In this document: in pieces, positions 29,946 through 38,168 of the stretch
Layout of the letters: each line of letters begins with the position of its first letter
Position numbering within the stretch: position 1 is the first letter of the stretch
NCBI GenBank assembly: GCA_049322335.1
Contig: JBMORL010000123.1
Location: 1 to 49,075, forward strand
Direction: 5' to 3'
Origin: JBMORL01 sp049322335
GTDB taxonomy: Bacteria > Bacteroidota > Bacteroidia > Flavobacteriales_D > UBA2798
DNA length: 49,075 nt
Translations under genes and position numbers: made by a program
The notes under the pieces: generated by a model
Told to the model about the DNA's origin: nothing
The model's input: the letters and a program-made list of their open reading frames with translations, nothing else
Database searches by the model: none

Positions 29946-30997
29946 CAGTACAGGAGCTTAAAGATAAAAAGTGCGTAATTTTTGAATGTATCAGCGGAAG
30001 CCAGGCATATGGATTAGCTACAGAAAAATCTGATGTTGATATAAAAGGTGTTTTTATCCTCCCAAAAGAAAATTTTTATTCTCTTGAATATGTTGACCAA
30101 ATAAATGAAAGCAACAACAATGTTGTGTTCTTTGAATTAAAAAAATTTATCGAACTTCTTTCCAAAAACAATCCCAATATGCTGGAGATGCTCAGTATGC
30201 CTGAAGATTGTATATTGTTCAGACATCCGTTATATGATTCTATTGGTGCAAATAATTTTCTTTCAAAATTATGTAAGGATACTTTTGCAGGATATGCTAT
30301 GACACAACTGAAAAAAGCAAGAGGGCTGAACAAAAAAATTCTTAATCCTGTAAGTGAAAAGAAAAAATCAGTTCTTGACTTTTGTTATGTGATAAAAGAC
30401 CAGGGATCGATTCCGGTGAATGAATTCCTGAAAATAAATAATATACGGCAGGAAGAATGCGGGTTAGTTGTAATTCCACATATGAAGGATGTGTACGGTT
30501 TGTATTATCATCCCTCTGCCGGCTACAAAGGAATAATACAGGATGAACTATCAAAAGATGTTTCTTTAAGTTCCGTAAAAGAAAATGAAATTCCTGTTGC
30601 CATTTTATCTTTTAATAAAGATGGTTATTCAAAATATTGCAAAGACTATAAAGAATACTTTGAGTGGGTGGAAAACAGAAATGATGTGCGTTATCAGAAC
30701 ACCATCTCTCACGGAAAAAATTATGATTCCAAAAACATGATGCACACTTTCCGGCTTTTGGATATGGCTGAAGAAATAGGCAGAACCGGGAAAATAAATG
30801 TACGGAGACCCAATCGTGATTATTTGCTTGATATAAAAAGCGGCAAATTTGGTTATGAGGATTTAATTTCAGCGGCTGAAAAAAAACTGGAAGATACTGA
30901 ATTGGCATATCAGGTTTCTTCTTTACCTCAATATCCTGATTTATTCAAAATCAATTGTCTTTTAGTTGAAATCCGCAGGCGTTTTTATCGTTTGTAA
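29942..30997 (+). CDS. RlaP-type nucleotidyltransferase 2
   Basis: 351 residues, a second member of the same superfamily, only distantly like its neighbour. Active-site segment FECISGSQAYGLATEKSDVDIKG-like: GSQAYGL and SDVDIKGVF (~17-37) keep the GS and D-x-D motif; FFELKKFIELLSKNNPNMLEML follows as the helical part. The C-terminal half (HGKNYDSKNMMHTFRLLDMA, RPNRDYLLDIKSGKF) is conserved in this group. Translationally coupled to nucleotidyltransferase 1; two dissimilar enzymes suggest different RNA-end substrates or a heteromer. Ends 17 bases before the convergent GT39-like gene. Confidence 0.83.
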   Translation: MTVQELKDKKCVIFECISGSQAYGLATEKSDVDIKGVFILPKENFYSLEYVDQINESNNNVVFFELKKFIELLSKNNPNMLEMLSMPEDCILFRHPLYDSIGANNFLSKLCKDTFAGYAMTQLKKARGLNKKILNPVSEKKKSVLDFCYVIKDQGSIPVNEFLKINNIRQEECGLVVIPHMKDVYGLYYHPSAGYKGIIQDELSKDVSLSSVKENEIPVAILSFNKDGYSKYCKDYKEYFEWVENRNDVRYQNTISHGKNYDSKNMMHTFRLLDMAEEIGRTGKINVRRPNRDYLLDIKSGKFGYEDLISAAEKKLEDTELAYQVSSLPQYPDLFKINCLLVEIRRRFYRL

Positions 30998-31013
30998 TTT
31001 TGCATCATTTATC

Positions 31014-32417
31014 TCACCTGTTTACTTTTTCTACATTCTTGTTGCCGTTTAGTTTTCCCAACGCTCCCCCAACCGTCACCCCCGCAATAATAATCATTAC
31101 AATATCTGCCTGCAACAGGTACCGCATTTCTATTTGCCGCAGGTAGCCGGAAATATAGAGGTACATAAACAAAGGGAAAAAAACATACACCCATCTCCAT
31201 TTTTTGGGAAGCAGAAATACAGCACATATTCCCAATAAAATTAAAAGTGACCGGTAAATAAAAAGTGTACGAACTGCCAGTTTTTTTGTTCCTGTCATTC
31301 CTTCTTCAGAAGTAAGTGTTGTTTTGAAAAGCGCTTTACTGAGGTTGGCCAAAGGCATTTTGATAAAAAAAGTAATAGGGTGATTTTTAATAAATGATTT
31401 TTTGAGCGAAATAAACCCTTCAGAAATTTCTTTGTTGCATGATTCGCCTTTGTATTTCTCATAGGTTTTCCAGTTGTAAAACCCGGTGCCACAGGTTCGC
31501 GATAAGCCGACAAGAGAGTCAAATTGTTTTTGTTCATTCTCATCAGAAAAAACTCCATCCGGTATTTCAACGCGAGTGGTGTCTTTGGCAATTTTATCCA
31601 GGTAAAAATCGGCATCCTGGCTAAAACAATAAATCCATTCCCTGCAATAAAAAACATCTATGGCATAACAATCGTATCCGGTATCAACCGTATAAGTGGG
31701 AATAATTTCCCCGTGATTGATGTAGTTTCTTACCGGCCAGGGAAGATAAAGTATGCCAAAAGCAAATGACACCAAAAAACATTTTTTCACCCATTCCCCG
31801 AATGAGTGGCGATACGTCATCCACAGGTGCAGCCAGCTTACAGCAAGAAAAACCCCGAGATAAGGCCTGACATAAAATGAAACCGCAATAATTATTCCCG
31901 TAATAAAAACATTTTTTCCGGTGGTTTTGCGCGTGGTCATCCACCAGAGAAAAAATAATGTGCAAAACGTAGCCAGCGATTCGGTGCCGGTTATGGTATT
32001 CCAGATAATGATAAAGGGATAGCAGGCATAAATGGCAGCACATAACAAAGAAGTTTTTCTGTTTTCTGTTAGTGCCAGTACAATCAGGTATACCAGTAAA
32101 ATTCCAATACAATCGAGGATAATTTGTGCGAATGCTACAACGGGATACACATATTCTTCACCCGCCAGGAGATAAAATATCCCCCAGAAAAAAGGATACC
32201 CGGGCAATCTTCCCATATCAGCCGTTTCGTTTTCGGGATCGAAAGTATAATTCCCGGTTTCCACCAGGTGGATAAATGCTCCTGAATAGGAAAATGAATC
32301 ACCATTGGTATACTCTTTTCCTTCGCCATAATAAATAGTGGCGCCTTTTATCATAAACAGGATACGAAGTAAAAATCCCGTTGCTATTATGATATACAGC
32401 CATTTATTTTTTTTCAT
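31014..32417 (-). CDS. Membrane glycosyltransferase, GT39/ArnT-like
   Basis: Integral membrane protein with about ten to twelve hydrophobic helices. N-terminus KKNKWLYIIIATGFLLRILF, then the first periplasmic loop with GDSFSYSGAFIHLVETG and GRLPGYPFF, the region where GT-C enzymes carry the catalytic acidic residue. Such enzymes transfer sugars from polyprenyl phosphate to proteins or glycans outside the membrane. I start at ATG 32417; the frame from 32438 would overlap the RffA gene more deeply, and either start overlaps its stop at 32404. Last gene of a surface-glycan group. Confidence 0.78.
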   Translation of the reverse strand: MKKNKWLYIIIATGFLLRILFMIKGATIYYGEGKEYTNGDSFSYSGAFIHLVETGNYTFDPENETADMGRLPGYPFFWGIFYLLAGEEYVYPVVAFAQIILDCIGILLVYLIVLALTENRKTSLLCAAIYACYPFIIIWNTITGTESLATFCTLFFLWWMTTRKTTGKNVFITGIIIAVSFYVRPYLGVFLAVSWLHLWMTYRHSFGEWVKKCFLVSFAFGILYLPWPVRNYINHGEIIPTYTVDTGYDCYAIDVFYCREWIYCFSQDADFYLDKIAKDTTRVEIPDGVFSDENEQKQFDSLVGLSRTCGTGFYNWKTYEKYKGESCNKEISEGFISLKKSFIKNHPITFFIKMPLANLSKALFKTTLTSEEGMTGTKKLAVRTLFIYRSLLILLGICAVFLLPKKWRWVYVFFPLFMYLYISGYLRQIEMRYLLQADIVMIIIAGVTVGGALGKLNGNKNVEKVNR

Positions 32418-33543
32418 AAAATGCGGTGATTTCGTCACACACGGTTTTTACCATTTCAGCGGTAATTTCCACAAATAACGGAAGCCGGACAAGCGTTTTT
32501 GAAAACCTTTCGCAATGGGGAAGTTCTGTTGATTTGGACTTTGAGCTGTAAAACGGGCTTTTATGAAGGGATTGATAATGAAACACCGCGTGAACACCAT
32601 TTGCTTTCAGGTGATCGATCAGATCATTTTTTTCATTTTCATTATTGCAAACGAGATAAAATATATGTGCATTGTTGGAGGAATAAGAAGGAATTTCGGG
32701 TAAGCTAAAATATCCTTTTTCTTCCAGTGGTTTCAAATTTTCGTAATAGACCTCCCATGCTTTTTTTCTGTTCGACTGTATGAATTCGATTTTTTCGAGC
32801 TGTGCATAGAGTATGGCCGCCACAATATCTGAAGGAAGAAAAGAAGAACCGATATCCACCCAGTTGTATTTATCCACTTCATTGCGGAAAAATGCAGAAC
32901 GGTTGGTTCCTTTTTCGCGTATGATTTCAGCGCGTTTTATAAACCGTTCATCGTTTATCACCAGCATTCCTCCTTCGCCCGACATTATATTTTTGGTTTC
33001 GTGAAAAGAAAAAGTGCCAAAATGCCCGATGCCTCCCAATGGCTTGTCACGATAAAACGAATCAACTGCCTGTGCCGCATCTTCTACTACAAACAGATTG
33101 TGTTTTTTTGCAATGGCAATTATTTTATCCATGTCGCAGGCCATTCCTGCATAATGAACGGGGACAATTGCCTTTGTACGTGAAGTAATAAGCGGTTCTA
33201 TAGCATCAGCATTGATATTGGGATGATGATCCATGCTGTCAGCAAAAACAATTTTTGCTCCGCGTAAAACAAAAGCATTGGCGGTGGAAACAAATGTAAA
33301 TCCCGGTACAATTACTTCGTCCCCTTCACCGATATCCATTAAAATGGCAGCCATTTCTATTGCATCGGTGCAGGAAGTGGTGAGCAAACATTTTTTAAAT
33401 CCGTATTTTTTTTCGAAAAACTCATGGCATTTTCGCGTATACATACCATCTCCGGAAATATGTCCGCTGGCCACTCCCTGCTGAATGTATTCCGTTTCCT
33501 TACCGGTAAAATAAGGTTTGTTAAAGGGAATGACCGGTTTCAT
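32404..33543 (-). CDS. rffA: dTDP-4-amino-4,6-dideoxygalactose transaminase
   Basis: PLP-dependent sugar aminotransferase (RffA/WecE) that makes dTDP-Fuc4N from dTDP-4-keto-6-deoxyglucose. 379 residues align end to end with the E. coli enzyme: IPFNKPYFTGKE, GDEVIVPGFTFVSTANAFVL, AIVPVHYAGMACDMD, VVEDAAQAV, FSFHETKNIMSGEGG (Lys of the Schiff base), REKGTNRSAFFRNEVDKYNW, AVFHYQSLH and RLPLFVEIT. Suggests that Fuc4N-type sugars are used in a surface polysaccharide made by the neighbouring genes. Confidence 0.93.
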   Translation of the reverse strand: MKPVIPFNKPYFTGKETEYIQQGVASGHISGDGMYTRKCHEFFEKKYGFKKCLLTTSCTDAIEMAAILMDIGEGDEVIVPGFTFVSTANAFVLRGAKIVFADSMDHHPNINADAIEPLITSRTKAIVPVHYAGMACDMDKIIAIAKKHNLFVVEDAAQAVDSFYRDKPLGGIGHFGTFSFHETKNIMSGEGGMLVINDERFIKRAEIIREKGTNRSAFFRNEVDKYNWVDIGSSFLPSDIVAAILYAQLEKIEFIQSNRKKAWEVYYENLKPLEEKGYFSLPEIPSYSSNNAHIFYLVCNNENEKNDLIDHLKANGVHAVFHYQSLHKSPFYSSKSKSTELPHCERFSKTLVRLPLFVEITAEMVKTVCDEITAFYEKK

Positions 33544-33585
33544 TATCGGGGGTTTTTCACAGTGGTTTTGTTGCGATGAAGACTA

Positions 33586-34362
33586 TTACTTTGTTTTGGT
33601 GATAACTACTGCCTGCTGAATTCCAAATCCGCCACCTGAATATTCTTTTTCAATTTCATAAAATATTTTGTTGATGGGATTGGAATACCCGGGATAATCG
33701 GAAGGATTGGTTACCAGCTCGCGGAGAAACCGTGAACCCAGGTAATACACCGAAGAAAAATCGATGATTTGATACTGGTGTTTTAAGGAAATGAGAAATT
33801 CGTTGAGTTTATCCAGTTTAATATAACGGTTAAAATCATGTTCCACCAGCGGAGGAAGAGACCTCAGCGAACGCATGGCATTAAGAAGAACCAGTGGTTC
33901 CCAGAAAGCTTCAGACAAAATAATTTTTCCACCGGGTTTGCAAACGCGTATACATTCATTTATTCCTGTTTGCTGCTCTTTCCATGTAGGAAGATTGATC
34001 AGCGTTCGGGTGGTATACACTACATCAAATGAATTATCATCAAACTGAATGTGGCGTACGTCTCCTGTTTCAAACGAAACATTTGCCGGAGAACCGGCTG
34101 CTTTAAGATTATTATTTGCTTCTTCAATCATAGCCCCGCTAAAATCAATTCCGGTAAGAGAAGCCGGTTTTTTATCCAGGTGATGCAGTACTGAATACCC
34201 ATTGGCACAACCCACATCCAACACTTTATCGCCTGAATGAATGTATGGCCCGATAGTTTGTATTTCGAGGTCGATGGCAAAATTATCTCCCCAGCTGGCT
34301 GAATGCGATTTGCCGTGTTTCACTGCCTGTGATGACCAGAATTCAAGAATGTGATCTCCCAT
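33586..34362 (-). CDS. Class I SAM-dependent methyltransferase
   Basis: 258 residues with a Rossmann methyltransferase core: motif I KVLDVGCANGYSVL (~45-58), ...LTGIDFSGAMIEEA, motif II VSFETGDVRHIQF, motif III FDVVYTTRTLINLP, motif IV CKPGGKIILSEAFWEPL. No membrane segment. The glycan-gene neighbourhood suggests it methylates a sugar or carrier, but this cannot be read from the sequence. Confidence 0.83.
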   Translation of the reverse strand: MGDHILEFWSSQAVKHGKSHSASWGDNFAIDLEIQTIGPYIHSGDKVLDVGCANGYSVLHHLDKKPASLTGIDFSGAMIEEANNNLKAAGSPANVSFETGDVRHIQFDDNSFDVVYTTRTLINLPTWKEQQTGINECIRVCKPGGKIILSEAFWEPLVLLNAMRSLRSLPPLVEHDFNRYIKLDKLNEFLISLKHQYQIIDFSSVYYLGSRFLRELVTNPSDYPGYSNPINKIFYEIEKEYSGGGFGIQQAVVITKTK

Positions 34363-34459
34363 TTTATTTTTTATTTTATGATTCTTTCAAATATAAACTG
34401 TAAAAGTATAACTTCAAAGTTTCGTGTAAAAACCAAACAACAAATGTTTGAAAAGGCTA

Positions 34460-35401
34460 TCAGGAAAGGTTGATCTTCTTTTCAGTGATGTATATCGGCC
34501 GGTTTTTTACTCCCTCAAAAGTTTTACCGAGATACAACCCGACTATTCCTATAATGCTGATGATAAGCCCCGAAAGAAACCAGATGGAAATAATAAGGCT
34601 GGTATATCCCAAAACAGTGATGTATCCCATCATCCAGGCGATTAAATAATACAGGGCAACGCCCATGGAAATGGCAGAAACAAATAATCCGAACGAAACA
34701 GCCAGTTTAAGCGGTTTATCGGAATAGGCAAGAATAATGTCGGTGGCAAAATTGAGCAATCTCGGAATGTTGTAAGTGGATTTTCCTTCGAAACGTTTGC
34801 CGTGTGTTATTTCGATGGAAGTTTTTTTGAATCCCACCCATTTCACCATAATGGCAAAGGCCCGTGTCGATTCGCGCATACGATTAACCGCATCAATCAC
34901 TTTCCGGTGATAAATTCCGAAATTGGCTACTGATTCATCCTGCGGAACTTTGGTAAGCCAGGCAAATGTGCGATAAAAAAATTTTGAACTTTTTCTTTTA
35001 AAAAAACTGTCGTTTCTCCGTACCCGTTGTCCCAATACAATATCAAATCCTTCTGCTGCTTTATTATACAGTCGGACAATTTCTTCGGGACGATCCTGCA
35101 AATCGCAATCCATTACCACTATCCATTCTCCCGAAACATGATCGAGGCCTGCTGTAATGGCATGATGTTGCCCGAAATTGCGGCTGAGTTTTATTCCTTT
35201 TACAAAAGGATACTGACGGCAAAGTGCTTCAATTTTTTCCCAGCTTTTATCTTTCCCTCCGTCTTCTACCAAAATAATTTCGAAAGCGGGGGTGATTTGC
35301 GATAATTCTTTCTGTAAACGGGAGACGAGTTCTTCTACAATATTTTCGGCCTTATATACAGGGCTGACAACAGAAATATGGGGTGAATTATTTTGCTCCA
35401 T
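34460..35401 (-). CDS. Glycosyltransferase family 2, polyprenyl-phosphate sugar transferase type
   Basis: 313 residues. GT2 domain with ISVVSPVYKAE at the start, LVEDGGKDKSWE, VMDCDLQDRPEEI (the D-x-D and QD motif typical of GtrB/DPM1-like enzymes) and QRVRRNDSFFKRKSSKFFY. Two C-terminal membrane helices (~225-250, ~260-290). Enzymes of this type charge polyprenyl phosphate with a sugar at the inner membrane, the donor used by GT39-like enzymes such as the one at 31014-32417. Confidence 0.88.
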   Translation of the reverse strand: MEQNNSPHISVVSPVYKAENIVEELVSRLQKELSQITPAFEIILVEDGGKDKSWEKIEALCRQYPFVKGIKLSRNFGQHHAITAGLDHVSGEWIVVMDCDLQDRPEEIVRLYNKAAEGFDIVLGQRVRRNDSFFKRKSSKFFYRTFAWLTKVPQDESVANFGIYHRKVIDAVNRMRESTRAFAIMVKWVGFKKTSIEITHGKRFEGKSTYNIPRLLNFATDIILAYSDKPLKLAVSFGLFVSAISMGVALYYLIAWMMGYITVLGYTSLIISIWFLSGLIISIIGIVGLYLGKTFEGVKNRPIYITEKKINLS

Positions 35402-35708
35402 TTATCACAGGTGATGCTTTTCAAAAATAAGAGATATTTTGATGCCACAGAGGATTTGTTTTGCGATACCTGCTCCAAAAACAGTGGTTAAAAATATACA
35501 TAAAACGCTAACTATCAGTGTATAATATCTGTTTCAGGATGAGTACCGTTTCCCGGCAAGGACATAACCGGGGAAACCGAAACAGTGGAAAAAGATCATT
35601 CTGAAACCTGTGATAACCCGTATGAAACAAAATGATATAGCAAGAAATGCAAATAACATGTTATTTTTTGTCAATAATCTATTGCGCAATATTTGGTAAT
35701 TTGCTGAC
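35402..35708. other. Intergenic region before the AraC-type gene
   Basis: 307 AT-rich bases between divergent genes. Besides the 20-base box at 35639-35658 (see there) it contains a GTTTCCC...GGGAAAC fold-back near 35549-35577. No protein-coding gene seen. Confidence 0.5.
35639..35658. promoter_or_regulatory. Repeated regulatory box, copy 1
   Basis: AGCAAGAAATGCAAATAACA, 51 bases before the AraC-type regulator start; 19 of 20 bases recur at 36625-36644, upstream of the small gene at 36711. Flanking the regulator gene, it is a good candidate for its binding site. Confidence 0.55.
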
Positions 35709-36593
35709 ATGAAAAGTGAACAGGAAAAAGATTACCGCAGGAAAATGGAAAAGGTAACGCAGTATGTAGTGAGAAATCCATCGGCCGATCTTTCGCTGGA
35801 GGTATTAAGTGAAATGGTCAATTATTCCCCGTTTCATTTTCAGAAGGTGTTTAAAAAATGTACAGGTGAATCGCCCAAACAATATGTTATGCGCATGCGG
35901 CTGGAAACAGCGGCACATTATCTTATTATTCATCCCCGGAAAACGGTTACGGAAATTGCCCTGGACTGCGGCTTTTCTTCTGCTGCCGTTTTTGCCCGTT
36001 CGTTTAAACTGCATTATGGTATGCCGGCCGAAAAATTCAGGAATGCGCCACCGGGAAAACGTTCTTTGAGTCCTACTGCCTCTTCACACCTGAAAAAAAT
36101 ACTGGATAATCATGAGAAGAAAACTGCAAAAAAGAAATTGCAGGTAAAAATAGAAGTAAAAAAATTACCGCCTGCCGAAGGAATTTACCTGATAACCGAA
36201 TTCAATAACCTGGAAGGAATTAAAAAATCGCTGCGTGATATCGTTGCCAAAGCCAAAGCGCATGACCTGTTTACTGAAAATTCGAAAGTAATGGGAGTAA
36301 TGTATCCTCACCATAATGTTTACAAAGCATTGGTTACCATTGAGCCCGGAGTGAAAATTCCTTACCAGATAAATAAAACAGAAATAGCAGGAGGAAAATT
36401 TGCCACGTTCCGCCTGCGTGCAAATATTCATGAGGCTTTTCAGAAAATCACCTTTTTCTATCATCAATGGCTTCCTCAAAACGGGTATAAAGTGGCCGAT
36501 ATATATGGCTTTGAACTGTTTTCAGAAATTCCTTCCGAAAAATCATATGAAATAACCGAACGTGAAATTCATTTACCGATAGAGCCGGCTTGA
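35709..36593 (+). CDS. AraC family transcriptional regulator with GyrI-like effector domain
   Basis: 294 residues. N-terminal AraC-type double HTH (residues ~15-110): SLEVLSEMVNYSPFHFQKVF, GESPKQYVMRMRLETAAHYL, TVTEIALDCGFSSAAVFARSFK, GMPAEKFR. A basic linker (KKILDNHEKKTAKKKLQVK) leads to a GyrI/SOUL-like domain (~145-292) with VKKLPPAEGIYLI, VMGVMYPHHNVY, and GGKFATFRLRANIHEAFQKI, which in relatives binds small hydrophobic ligands. Repeated boxes before and after the gene suggest autoregulation and control of the downstream small gene. Confidence 0.9.
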   Translation: MKSEQEKDYRRKMEKVTQYVVRNPSADLSLEVLSEMVNYSPFHFQKVFKKCTGESPKQYVMRMRLETAAHYLIIHPRKTVTEIALDCGFSSAAVFARSFKLHYGMPAEKFRNAPPGKRSLSPTASSHLKKILDNHEKKTAKKKLQVKIEVKKLPPAEGIYLITEFNNLEGIKKSLRDIVAKAKAHDLFTENSKVMGVMYPHHNVYKALVTIEPGVKIPYQINKTEIAGGKFATFRLRANIHEAFQKITFFYHQWLPQNGYKVADIYGFELFSEIPSEKSYEITEREIHLPIEPA

Positions 36594-36624
36594 TTTTTAT
36601 TTCTGAAAAAAAACCGTGCAACTC

Positions 36625-36644
36625 AGCAAGAAATGCAAATCACA
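36625..36644. promoter_or_regulatory. Repeated regulatory box, copy 2
   Basis: AGCAAGAAATGCAAATCACA, 38 bases before the -7 box of the small gene at 36711; see copy 1 at 35639-35658. Confidence 0.55.
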
Positions 36645-36681
36645 ACACCTGACAGGCAAACTCCCTGTGCCGGATGAACCT

Positions 36682-36689
36682 TAGCTTTG
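36682..36689 (+). promoter_or_regulatory. -7 promoter box (TAGCTTTG)
   Basis: Exact TAnnTTTG 21 bases before the ATG at 36711. The -33 region lacks TTG, consistent with activation from the box at 36625-36644. Confidence 0.5.
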
Positions 36690-36710
36690 TCGGGATAAAA
36701 AAACAATCTT

Positions 36711-36830
36711 ATGAAAAAGAAAACCATTATCATCATCACAGCAGCATCACTTGCCGTGGGAGCAATGATCGGAATGCACTGTACCGGTGAATGCCCGATG
36801 AGCGCCATTCATTCTTCATCAGGAAAATAA
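36711..36830 (+). CDS. Small membrane or exported peptide, 39 aa
   Basis: ATG 36711, TAA 36828-36830. The peptide is a basic start (MKKK), one hydrophobic helix (TIIIITAASLAVGAMIG) and a tail MHCTGECPMSAIHSSSGK with two Cys. It has its own -7 box, an upstream regulator box and a strong terminator, which together support a real gene despite its size. Family unknown; the CTGECP motif could bind metal or form a disulphide. Confidence 0.65.
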   Translation: MKKKTIIIITAASLAVGAMIGMHCTGECPMSAIHSSSGK

Positions 36831-36840
36831 TTTCCTGAAC

Positions 36841-36880
36841 AAAAAAGGCAGCTGTAACCCAGCTGCCTTTTTCATTTTTT
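36841..36880. terminator. Bidirectional terminator
   Basis: AAAAAGGCAGCTG, loop TAACC, CAGCTGCCTTTTT: 13-bp perfect stem between the convergent 39-aa gene and the esterase gene. Confidence 0.85.
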
Positions 36881-36889
36881 CTTTTCGGA

Positions 36890-38146
36890 TTATTCAAAAA
36901 TTATTTTTGCCGTTCTCACATTTCCCTCCGACACTACACGAACAAAATACATTCCCGATGGAAGATCTCCGCGGTGAAGAATAACTTTGTTATTGGGAGT
37001 TGTACGGGCAAACACTGTTTTTCCGCTGATATCCATCACTGAAATTTCTGCATATTTTCCAATGATACCAAGACTTATTTCAACCTGGGAGGAAGATGGA
37101 TTCGGGTAAACCAGCAATGCATTTTCATTACTTATTTCCTCTACTCCGTTGATTGTTGGTCCGTACGAGCAATTAAGCGTTTCGTTGCAAACAAAATGAG
37201 CAAGAAAATTTCTTGTTATATTCAGTGTGGTATCATAATACTGCGCATTACTTACTGCGGGAGTATGATCCTGTCCTTCATAAATTTCAAAGCAATGTTC
37301 AATTCCCACATCATTGCAGCGGGCATTGATGCTATAACTGCCATCGACCTGCAGCAGTGGATAGGATCCTAAAAGATAAATAATATCTGATCCGTAGGGA
37401 ACTGTATTGTCGTTGGTTCCGTGAAAAAGCATCACCGGTTCATCTCCGGGTTTTATCCATGCCGTATCACCCACTGCGCCACACATATTGATCACACCTG
37501 CCACGTTCGAAGAATACCCGGGATTTCCGCTGATACCTTCCATTCCACCGGATAATCCCTGCTGCCCAACGGTGTCGATATAAGAAGGATATTCTGAAAG
37601 TTCATCGAGATAGGCTATGTGAAGTGCCATAAATCCACCGGCTGAAACGCCTGCAAAATAAATTTGGGCAGTATCTATTCCATAAGGATTTCCGTTTTCA
37701 AAACTTTTTCTGAAAAAACGAACGGCTGCTTTGGCATCATGCACAGCACGCATCACCGATTCGGCCGCATCAGTTGAGTCAGGGCCTGGAAAAGGAAAAT
37801 TGGTCATGCCCACACGATAATTAATGGAAGAGGTAACATATCCCATCCGGCACAAGTCCTGCGCAAAAGGAACCACATCTGTTCCGGTTTTACTTCCACC
37901 CAAAAAATTTCCGCCATGCGCAATGATATACAACGGACGATTGGTTTGTGTATCTCCGGTTGGTTGATATACATCCAGCTTCAGTGAATCTACGTTTCCG
38001 TTGTAACGCGTATTGTATCCATAGGTGATGTTGGAAGTAACGGAATAGTTAAAAATAAAATCGTGGTAACGTTGTCCGCACTGCGAATTTACATCAGATG
38101 AAAATGCAAGTGTGGCCAGTAAAATAAAACCGTAAACTTTTTTCAT
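36890..38146 (-). CDS. Secreted alpha/beta hydrolase (esterase-like) with T9SS type A sorting domain
   Basis: 418 residues from ATG 38146 (signal peptide KKVYGFILLATLAFSSDVNS); the longer frame from 38185 runs into the upstream gene. Alpha/beta hydrolase features: oxyanion AHGGNFLGG (~77-85), nucleophile elbow FAGVSAGGFMALH, acid in FHGTNDNTVPYG, and catalytic His in YEGQDHTP. The C-terminal ~75 residues (VYPNPSSSQVEISLG ... GMYFVRV) are a T9SS sorting domain, so the enzyme is exported to the surface or medium. Likely an esterase or depolymerase. 22 bases after the FadL-type gene, probably one operon. Confidence 0.87.
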   Translation of the reverse strand: MKKVYGFILLATLAFSSDVNSQCGQRYHDFIFNYSVTSNITYGYNTRYNGNVDSLKLDVYQPTGDTQTNRPLYIIAHGGNFLGGSKTGTDVVPFAQDLCRMGYVTSSINYRVGMTNFPFPGPDSTDAAESVMRAVHDAKAAVRFFRKSFENGNPYGIDTAQIYFAGVSAGGFMALHIAYLDELSEYPSYIDTVGQQGLSGGMEGISGNPGYSSNVAGVINMCGAVGDTAWIKPGDEPVMLFHGTNDNTVPYGSDIIYLLGSYPLLQVDGSYSINARCNDVGIEHCFEIYEGQDHTPAVSNAQYYDTTLNITRNFLAHFVCNETLNCSYGPTINGVEEISNENALLVYPNPSSSQVEISLGIIGKYAEISVMDISGKTVFARTTPNNKVILHRGDLPSGMYFVRVVSEGNVRTAKIIFE

Positions 38147-38168
38147 AGCATATATTTTAAGTTCAACA

